Shown: piece by piece, positions 58,397 to 64,000 of the stretch | Layout: the number at the start of each line of letters is the position of its first letter | Numbering within the stretch: the first letter of the stretch is position 1 | NCBI GenBank assembly: GCA_963834515.1 | Contig: CAWICB010000007.1 | Location: 1,488,001-1,552,000, forward strand | From: RYN-230 sp963834515 | GTDB taxonomy: Bacteria > Actinomycetota > Actinomycetes > Streptosporangiales > Streptosporangiaceae | DNA: 64,000 nucleotides | Direction of reading: 5' to 3' | Program-made: the position numbers and the translations under genes | The notes under the pieces: generated by a model | Told to the model about the DNA's origin: nothing | The model's input: the letters and a program-made list of their open reading frames with translations, nothing else | The model's database searches: none

Positions 58397-59317
58397 ATGA
58401 AGGTGCTCATCGTCGGTGCGGGCGTAGTCGGGACCGTCTACGGGGCCCACCTCGCGGCAGCGGGGAGCACAGTAGAGGTGCTAAGCCATGGGCCGAGGAC
58501 CGATGAAGTGGCCGCTGGCGGCCTCTGCGCCCGGGAGGTAACCGGCGCAGGGCTCGCCGCCACGGAAGCCGCCGTAGTTCCCGTGGCCAGCGGCACCTAC
58601 GACATCGTCCTGGTCGCGGTCCGGCGTGATCAGCTGGCCTCGGCCTGCGCCGGTCTCACCTGCCTGGCCGGGAATCCAGCCGTCCTCTTCCTGGGTAACA
58701 ACCCGGCAGGCCGGGCTGCCATCCCTGGCGGCATGCCCGGTGACGTCCACCTCGGGTTCCCCGGCGTCGGCGGCGTCATGACGGGCGGGACGGCCGAGTA
58801 TGTCCGCATCCGGCAGCAGCCCACGGCTTTGCCGGAAACAGCTGATCCCCGGCTGGCGGCGTTCGAGTCGGCGTTAACCGGTCGCGGATTCGCTGTCCAG
58901 CGGATACCCGACATGGACGGATGGCTCGCCTTCCACGCCGCCTTCGTCGCCTGCATTACCGCGGCCCTGTACCGGTGCGGGACCGATCCCGTCCGTCTTG
59001 CCGCGGACCGCGCCACCCTCACGCTGATGTGCCGCGCCATCACCGAGGCCTTCGCCGCCCTGCGCGCTGACGGCACGGCCGGGCTACCGCGTAACCTCGC
59101 CGTGCTGCATAGCCCGCTGCTCAGGATGGTTGCCGTCCGCTACTGGGCCCGGGCGATGCGCTCGCCAATGGGCGAGCTGTGCTTCGCCGCGCACGCCCGC
59201 CATGCCGAGGCGGAGATGCGGGCCCTGGGCCACGACGTGGAAGCCACGATTCCAGGTTCGCCCGCCCTGACGGAGCTACTCGGCGGACCCGAAGCGGGTC
59301 ACACCAGGCCGGTCTGA
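58397..59317 (+). CDS. Ketopantoate reductase-like (ApbA/PanE) protein
   Basis: This 306-residue NADPH-dependent reductase begins MKVLIVGAGVVGTVYGAHLA (Rossmann G-x-G-x-x-G), with YDIVLVAVRRDQL and LFLGNNPAG typical of PanE, and a C-terminal all-helical domain. PanE reduces 2-dehydropantoate to pantoate in CoA synthesis, but many actinobacterial paralogues act on other 2-oxo acids. Here LGNNPAG replaces the usual QNG element, so a different substrate is likely. It stands alone. Confidence 0.82.
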   Translation: MKVLIVGAGVVGTVYGAHLAAAGSTVEVLSHGPRTDEVAAGGLCAREVTGAGLAATEAAVVPVASGTYDIVLVAVRRDQLASACAGLTCLAGNPAVLFLGNNPAGRAAIPGGMPGDVHLGFPGVGGVMTGGTAEYVRIRQQPTALPETADPRLAAFESALTGRGFAVQRIPDMDGWLAFHAAFVACITAALYRCGTDPVRLAADRATLTLMCRAITEAFAALRADGTAGLPRNLAVLHSPLLRMVAVRYWARAMRSPMGELCFAAHARHAEAEMRALGHDVEATIPGSPALTELLGGPEAGHTRPV

Positions 59318-59432
59318 GTCGTCCTGCCCGGCGGCCATGTCCAGGAAGTCACGCACGGCGTAGCGGTGCCTGGGAGGACGGCCAGCAGGTCGTCGGTGAT
59401 GCCGGGGGATTCCGCGGTCTCCGCGAGGGAGC

Positions 59433-59981
59433 ATGTCGGTCAACGCCCACCGAGTACCCCGGCTGACCCGGGCCCAAGACGGTAGCGTCGCCCGGGTGAC
59501 AGCGTCCCGCTTCGTGGTGCAACAGCACGACGCCAGCACGCTCCATTACGACCTGCGGATCCGGGCCGGCGACGTGCTGCGGTCGTGGGCGGTGCCCCGC
59601 GGGCCGTCGCTGGACCCGGCGGCCCGGCGGCTGGCCGTGCCAGTCGAGGATCACACACTGGCCGCGGGTGAGTTCGAGGGCGTGCACCAGGGCCAGCGGC
59701 GCGGTACCGGCGCCGTGATCATCTGGGACGAAGGGCCAGCCGACGTGCTGCGTGATGAGCCCGGGCATCTGTCCGTCACGCTGCACGGCCACAAGCTGTC
59801 CGGCGGGTTTGCGCTGACCCGCACCGGCCCGCGGCGCTGGATTCTGGTCAAGACCCGGGACGCGGCGGCCCGGCCGGGCTCTGACATCACCGCCGAGCAG
59901 CCCGCCAGCGTGCGCAGCGGCCGCACCTGGCAGCAGGTGGGCCGGCAGGACGCAGCAGGCGGCGGCCAGCTGCCAGGCTGA
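59433..59981 (+). CDS. Stand-alone LigD-type 3'-phosphoesterase domain protein
   Basis: The 182-residue product corresponds to the PE domain of LigD: FVVQQHDASTLHYDLRIRAG (catalytic His and the LHYDLR motif), WAVPRGPSLDPAARRLAVPV, EDHTLAAGEFEGVHQGQRRG and VIIWDEGPADV, ending with RRWILVKTRD. PE trims 3'-phosphate and ribonucleotide ends during non-homologous end joining. No polymerase, ligase or Ku gene is nearby. ATG 59433 has GAGGGAG very close; GTG 59496, nearer the domain start, is an alternative. The C-terminal 35 residues are low-complexity. Confidence 0.85.
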   Translation: MSVNAHRVPRLTRAQDGSVARVTASRFVVQQHDASTLHYDLRIRAGDVLRSWAVPRGPSLDPAARRLAVPVEDHTLAAGEFEGVHQGQRRGTGAVIIWDEGPADVLRDEPGHLSVTLHGHKLSGGFALTRTGPRRWILVKTRDAAARPGSDITAEQPASVRSGRTWQQVGRQDAAGGGQLPG

Positions 59982-60151
59982 GATCAGGCCGCCGTCGATC
60001 GCGGAGCGGGTTCCGGTCACGTTCCGTGCGTTGGGCCGGCCAGATGTTCACGATCGCGGTGGTTATGGCCGGCCGACGGAGCGGGCACCATCATCAGCGT
60101 GGCAGGCGGCTGGCCCGTCACGGCCGCCAGGCCACCGAAGGGGTGGTCCAC

Positions 60152-61099
60152 ATGCGAGCTGCCGGGGTGAACCAGGCTGGCGGACCCATCACCCTGCTGG
60201 ACCTGCCTGACCCGCGGCCGCTGCGGAACGGCGAGATCCTGCTCCGGGTGCACTCGGCCGGGGTCGGCAACTGGGACGAGTTCGTCCGCACCGGCGCGTG
60301 GGACACCGGGGCCCGGCCGCCGATGGCCCTGGGCGTGGAGGCGGCCGGGACGGTGGCCAGGGTGGGCCGCGCGGTACCCGGTTTCCAGCCCGGCGACCGG
60401 GTCACCACGCATTCACTGCCCCTGCCCGACCAGGGCTGCTGGGCGGAGTTGTTCATCGCGGCCGCCGCCCAGGCCGCGCCGGTCCCGCCTGATGTGCCGT
60501 GGGACGTGGCCGGGACGCTGCCGGTGCCCGCGCTTACCGCGGACCAGGCGCTGTCCGGCGCGCTGGGTATCCGGCCCGGTGAGAGCGTGCTGGTGCACGG
60601 CGCCGGCGGCGTCACCGGCGGCCTGCTGGTTGAGCTGGCCACCCACTACGGTGCACGGGTCATCGCCACCGGGGGGCCGCACAGCATGGCACGGCTGCAC
60701 GGCCTGGGCGCCGCCAGCGTGCTGGACTACCACCAGCCCGGCTGGCCAGGCCAGGCCCGCTCGCTGACCGGCGGCGGCGCGGACGCCGCAGTCAACGCCG
60801 CCCGGGCCGGGGCGGCGGTCGCGCTGCGGGCGGTCCGGCCTGGGGGACGGCTGGCTACCATCACCGGGGACCCGCCACCGGCCGAGCGTGCCATCACCGT
60901 CACCGCGGTCCAGGTGCAGCCGGATGGGCCGCAGCTGGCCCGGCTGGCCCAGCTGTTCGGTGCGGGAGTGCTGGGCGTCACGGTCGGCGGCCGCTTCCCG
61001 CTGGGCCAGGCTGGGCAGGCGCTGGCGCAGGTCCGGCGGGGCGCGCACGGCACCGCCATCGTGCTGCGGCCTACCGGCCCAGACGGCGCGGAGGGCTGA
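60152..61099 (+). CDS. Quinone oxidoreductase-like NADP-dependent dehydrogenase
   Basis: This 315-residue zinc-free medium-chain reductase has MRAAGVNQAGGPITLLDLPD at the start, RVHSAGVGNWDEFVRTG, LGVEAAGTVARVG and the coenzyme motif VLVHGAGGVTGGLLVELATH. It probably reduces quinones or enones with NADPH. ATG 60152 places the family start correctly; an in-frame ATG at 60026 would add about 42 unrelated residues. It precedes the MFS gene by about 80 bp in the same direction. Confidence 0.85.
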   Translation: MRAAGVNQAGGPITLLDLPDPRPLRNGEILLRVHSAGVGNWDEFVRTGAWDTGARPPMALGVEAAGTVARVGRAVPGFQPGDRVTTHSLPLPDQGCWAELFIAAAAQAAPVPPDVPWDVAGTLPVPALTADQALSGALGIRPGESVLVHGAGGVTGGLLVELATHYGARVIATGGPHSMARLHGLGAASVLDYHQPGWPGQARSLTGGGADAAVNAARAGAAVALRAVRPGGRLATITGDPPPAERAITVTAVQVQPDGPQLARLAQLFGAGVLGVTVGGRFPLGQAGQALAQVRRGAHGTAIVLRPTGPDGAEG

Positions 61100-61180
61100 C
61101 GCGGGCCGTCCGGCATGGCCCTGGCTGACCATCGACAGTGGCTGGCGTGACGTGACCGGGCGGTGGGCAGGGGTGCCAGC

Positions 61181-62686
61181 ATGAGCCAGCCTCCGGCCTC
61201 CGGCACTGCCGGCGGTACCGGCGCGGGTCTGGTGCTGTCCAGCGGGCCGGGCCGCTGGGTGCTGCTGGCCACCGTGCTGGGCTCGGCCATCGCGTCCATC
61301 GACGCCACCGTGGTCGGCATCGCGCTGCCCGCGATCGGCCGGAACTTCCACGCCAGCCTGGGCGCGCTGCAGTGGGTGGTAACCGGCTACACGCTGACGC
61401 TGGCCGGGCTGCTGCTGACGGCGGGTGCGCTGGGCGACAAGTACGGCCGCAAAAAGGTGTTCGTCATCGGCGTGTCCTGGTTCGCCATCGCGTCGCTGCT
61501 GTGTGGCATCGCGCCCAGCGCCGGGTTCCTGGTCGGCGCCCGGGCGCTGCAGGGGGTCGGCGCGGCGCTGCTCACCCCGGGCAGCCTGGCCATTCTGGAG
61601 GCGGTGTTCCGGCCGGACGACCGGGGCAAGGCGATCGGCGCGTGGGCCGGGCTCAGTGGGGTGGGCACCGCGATCGGGCCGTTCCTCGGCGGCTGGCTGG
61701 TAGCTGCGGCGTCCTGGCGGTGGATCTTCGCCATCAACCTGCCCCTCGCCGTCGTGGTGGTCGCGGTGACGCTGCGGCACGTGCCGGAGTCCCGCGACCC
61801 GACGGCCACCGGACCGATCGATGTGACCGGTGGTGTGCTGGTCACCCTGGGCCTGATCGGGCTGACCTACGGGCTGATCGGCGGGCCGGGCGGGCACTGG
61901 ACCGAGCCCCTGGTGCTGGCCGGGCTGTTCGGTGGCCTGGCGCTGCTGGCCGCGTTCCTCTGGTGGGAACGCCGGACCCCGTCACCCATGCTGCCGCTCA
62001 ACCTGTTCGCCTCGGGCCAGTTCACGGCGACCAACGTGGTTACGTTCGTGGTCTACGGCGGCATCGGCGGTGCACTGTTCCTGCTGCCGATCCAGCTGCA
62101 GCAAGTGTCCGGGTACTCCCCGCTGCAGGCTGGCATCTCGCTGCTGCCGGTCACCGCGATCACGCTGGCGCTGTCCCAGCGCTCGGGCGAGCTGGCCGAC
62201 AAGATCGGCCCACGGCTGCAGCTGTCCGTCGGGCCCGTGCTGGTCGGCATCGGGCTGGGCTTGTTCACCCTCATCACCGCGTCGGGTGACTACCTGACCG
62301 AGGTGCTGCCCGGGGTGCTCGTGCTCGGCCTCGGCCTGGCCGTGGCGGTGGCCCCGCTCACCTCCACGGTGCTGGCCGCGGTGCCGGCCGAGCACGCCGG
62401 GATAGCGTCCGCGGTCAACAACGACGTAGCCCGGGCCGCGGCGCTGATCGCGGTCGCGCTGCTGCCTGCCGCGGGCGGGCTGACCGGGGACGCTTACCAG
62501 CATCCGGACGTGTTCTCGGCCGGGTTCCACACCGCGTCGCTGATCTCCGGCGGCCTGTGCGTGGCCGGCGGGGTGCTGGCCGCGGTCACCATCCGCAACC
62601 CGGCGCGGGCCAAGGCGGCGGCGGTGGCCGCCGCCGGGCACGGGCCGCGGCTGCACTGCGCGCTGGACGCCCCGCCACCGCCCTGA
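61181..62686 (+). CDS. MFS drug efflux transporter (DHA2, EmrB/QacA-like)
   Basis: This 501-residue inner-membrane drug:H+ antiporter has about 14 helices. Helix 1 carries SAIASIDATVVGIALPAI, motif A follows as GALGDKYGRKKVFVIGV, and motif C is GTAIGPFLGGWLVAAASWRW, all diagnostic of the DHA2 family. The C-terminus is Ala/Pro-rich. It could export the substrate of the neighbouring reductases or toxic compounds. It converges on the quinone reductase gene 4 bp downstream. No regulator is adjacent except the divergent TetR gene 1 kb away. Confidence 0.93.
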   Translation: MSQPPASGTAGGTGAGLVLSSGPGRWVLLATVLGSAIASIDATVVGIALPAIGRNFHASLGALQWVVTGYTLTLAGLLLTAGALGDKYGRKKVFVIGVSWFAIASLLCGIAPSAGFLVGARALQGVGAALLTPGSLAILEAVFRPDDRGKAIGAWAGLSGVGTAIGPFLGGWLVAAASWRWIFAINLPLAVVVVAVTLRHVPESRDPTATGPIDVTGGVLVTLGLIGLTYGLIGGPGGHWTEPLVLAGLFGGLALLAAFLWWERRTPSPMLPLNLFASGQFTATNVVTFVVYGGIGGALFLLPIQLQQVSGYSPLQAGISLLPVTAITLALSQRSGELADKIGPRLQLSVGPVLVGIGLGLFTLITASGDYLTEVLPGVLVLGLGLAVAVAPLTSTVLAAVPAEHAGIASAVNNDVARAAALIAVALLPAAGGLTGDAYQHPDVFSAGFHTASLISGGLCVAGGVLAAVTIRNPARAKAAAVAAAGHGPRLHCALDAPPPP

Positions 62687-62690
62687 GCCG

Positions 62691-63659
62691 TTACGGGACC
62701 AGGACGAGGCGGCCGGGGACGGCGCGGTCTTCGAGCAGCCGGTGGGCCTGGGCGATGTCGGCCAGCGGCAGGGTGGTGGTGGCCGCGCGGAGCTGCCCGG
62801 CCGCCAGCAGGGCAGTGAGCTCGGCGATGTCGGCCCGGGCCCGGGCCTCGTCGATGGCCCGCCAGGCCAGCAGCGAGAAGCCGGTCACCGACTTGACCGC
62901 GAACAGGCTGCGGACCGGCACGCTGGTCAGCTCCCCTGCCGAAGCGCCGAACACGACCGCCCGGCCGAGCGGGGCGAGCAGCCCGATGGCCTGGTGCAGC
63001 ACGCCGCCGCCGACCGCCTCCAGGGTCAGCTGCACGCCGCCCGGAGCGGCCGCACGCACCTGGCCGGGCCAGTCCGGCTGGGTGTAGTCGATGGCCACGT
63101 CGGCGCCCAGGTCCTTGACGAAGCCAAGCTTGGCCGGGCTCGCGGTGCCGATGACCAGGCCCGCGCCCTGCCGCCGGGCCAGCTGGACGGCCAGGTGGCC
63201 GATCGCGCCCGCAGCGGCGGTGACCAGCACGGTGTCCCCGGCGGCCAGCCGCCCGGCGCGCAGTGCGCCGAGCGCCACCGCGCCGACCGTGGGCAGCATG
63301 CTGGCCGGGCCGGCGTCCAGCCCCGCGGGCACGCTGGCCAGCCAGCCCGCGTCGGCCACCACGTAGTCGGCGCAGCCGTCCTCGTGCAGCACCGCGACCC
63401 GGGCGCCGGTCAGGGCCGGGTCGGTGCCCGGGCCGGCCCGCTCGACGATGCCGACCACATCACCGGTCAGCGTGCCGGGCAGCTTCCGGTACCAGATCGA
63501 GTTCTCGTCGGTCTCCCGGCGGAGCTGCACATCGACGTAGTTCACCCCGATCGCCTCGGCCCGGATCAGCACCTGACCGGGACCCGGCTCGGGAATGCCG
63601 GTCTCCTCGATGGCCAGGACTTCGGGCCCGCCGTGGGCGTGAAAGCGCACGCGTCGCAT
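62691..63659 (-). CDS. NADPH:quinone reductase-like zinc-free dehydrogenase
   Basis: This 322-residue medium-chain enzyme begins MRRVRFHAHGGPEVLAIEET and has GQVLIRAEAIGVNYVDVQLR, GTLTGDVVGIVERAGPG, the coenzyme loop VLVTAAAGAIGHLAVQLARR and a C-terminal LPLADIAQAHRLLEDRAVPG, the quinone-oxidoreductase pattern. ATG 63659 puts the family start first. It is divergent from a TetR gene, with AGTGGACC-type palindromes between them, so it is the likely target of that repressor and is probably induced by an electrophile or quinone. Confidence 0.9.
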   Translation of the reverse strand: MRRVRFHAHGGPEVLAIEETGIPEPGPGQVLIRAEAIGVNYVDVQLRRETDENSIWYRKLPGTLTGDVVGIVERAGPGTDPALTGARVAVLHEDGCADYVVADAGWLASVPAGLDAGPASMLPTVGAVALGALRAGRLAAGDTVLVTAAAGAIGHLAVQLARRQGAGLVIGTASPAKLGFVKDLGADVAIDYTQPDWPGQVRAAAPGGVQLTLEAVGGGVLHQAIGLLAPLGRAVVFGASAGELTSVPVRSLFAVKSVTGFSLLAWRAIDEARARADIAELTALLAAGQLRAATTTLPLADIAQAHRLLEDRAVPGRLVLVP

Positions 63660-63680
63660 GAGGAATCTCCCGGTGGGTGG

Positions 63681-63739
63681 ACTGCTAAAGTGGACCAGCA
63701 GTCGAGTTAGGTGTGACCTTAGTGGACCGCTGGTCCACT
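63681..63739. promoter_or_regulatory. TetR operator pair between the quinone reductase and tetR genes
   Basis: AGTGGACCGCTGGTCCACT (63721-63739) is a perfect palindrome with 8-bp arms. A related half-site AGTGGACCAGC (63689-63699) lies inside ACTGCT-N10-AGCAGT (63681-63702). The repeated AGTGGACC word in the divergent region fits cooperative binding of the TetR protein encoded at 63770, controlling both genes. Confidence 0.65.
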
Positions 63740-63769
63740 TGTCTAGCGCGGGAGTACGGAGGGCCGTCG

Positions 63770-64000
63770 TTGCTGACTGCCGGGCAGCCTGAGCGGGCCG
63801 ATGCGGCGCGCAACCGGCGCGCCATCCTGGCCGCCACCGAGCGGCTGCTGGCCACCCACCGGCCACAGGACATCTCGATGGAGCAGGTCGCGGCGGCCGC
63901 GGGGGTGGGCAAGGGCACCGTCTTCCACCGGTTCGGCAACCGGAACGGCCTGATGTACGCGCTAATGGTGCAGCGTGCCCGGGCGCTGGACGAGGCGGTG
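63770..64000 (+). CDS. TetR-family regulator (C-terminus beyond the window)
   Basis: The visible 77 residues contain the TetR DNA-binding domain: RAILAATERLLATHRPQDIS, then MEQVAAAAGVGKGTVFHRFG and NRNGLMYALMVQRAR. TTG 63770 with GGAGGG upstream is the best start; a GTG at 63722 in the same frame would begin inside the operator. Its position opposite the quinone reductase gene and between matching operators indicates local repression. The ligand domain is off the window. Confidence 0.88.
   Translation, partial: MLTAGQPERADAARNRRAILAATERLLATHRPQDISMEQVAAAAGVGKGTVFHRFGNRNGLMYALMVQRARALDEAV

Noticed and set aside
59276..59430. Minus-strand frame with RHRYAVRDFLDMAAGQDDSD between the PanE-like and phosphoesterase genes
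   Set aside because: The segment looks protein-like, but the frame extends into both neighbours, has no start or ribosome binding site and matches no family I know.

Overview
The window is very GC-rich (roughly 70-73 % G+C by eye), with GTG and TTG starts, 1-20 nt gene overlaps and Cys-type, LLM and DUF1707 families typical of Actinomycetota. A UDP-galactopyranose mutase gene next to GlfT2- and GlfT1-like galactofuranosyltransferases suggests an actinomycete with a galactofuranose-containing cell wall, as in Corynebacteriales and Pseudonocardiales. I cannot name the genus.

Layout. 1-12 kb: a DrrA-type ABC ATPase cut by the window edge, then a coupled cell-wall operon on the minus strand (GT2, glf, glfT2, GT-C), a divergent sulfotransferase-like/GlfT1-like pair, two gene remnants and a multi-membrane-span protein. 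12-16.5 kb: PP2C-like phosphatase, a LysR regulator with a LysR box on its own start codon, a SnoaL-like protein, an aldo/keto reductase and a zinc alcohol dehydrogenase. 16.5-20.6 kb: an inserted block of gene fragments, a decayed IS66-type element enclosing a RibD/DHFR-fold gene, and a secreted sulfatase. This block appears to split an older lutABC-alcohol dehydrogenase operon. 20.6-29.6 kb: L-rhamnose catabolism. A LacI regulator and lutABC diverge from rhaI, a fused aldolase/lactaldehyde dehydrogenase and rhaB, which together take L-rhamnose to DHAP, L-lactate and pyruvate. 29.6-45.7 kb: assorted metabolism, including an enolase-superfamily enzyme, an orphan form-II CoxL-like subunit, an amidohydrolase, three flavin monooxygenases (organosulfur-type), an ECF sigma factor, two dehydrogenases and an ABC exporter.

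45.9-54.7 kb holds the most interesting system: a bacterial microcompartment locus of the Rhodococcus/Mycobacterium (aminoacetone/1-amino-2-propanol) type. It has a class III aminotransferase, a CoA-acylating-type aldehyde dehydrogenase with a C-terminal encapsulation-peptide-like helix, two tandem BMC proteins, an unknown candidate cargo protein, BMC-P, BMC-H, an amino-alcohol kinase and an SDR, with a divergent APC permease. The enzyme genes are intact. Three of the four shell genes and the candidate cargo gene each carry a frame disruption, three of them one extra base in a short G/C run, and the permease has lost its 5' end. This is either a relic compartment whose enzymes persist without a shell, or a local cluster of assembly errors; raw reads would decide.

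54.7-64 kb: a universal stress protein, two lipoproteins (one with a serine-hydrolase/beta-lactamase fold), a nucleotidyltransferase pair resembling a toxin-antitoxin module, a PanE-like reductase, a stand-alone LigD-type 3'-phosphoesterase, a quinone-reductase-like protein, a DHA2 efflux pump, and a second quinone reductase divergent from a TetR regulator with palindromic operators.

An 81-bp GC-rich repeat sits in frame in coding sequence of two unrelated genes (two inverted copies in the GT-C gene, a related copy in the aldehyde dehydrogenase gene). No tRNA, rRNA or CRISPR array was recognised.
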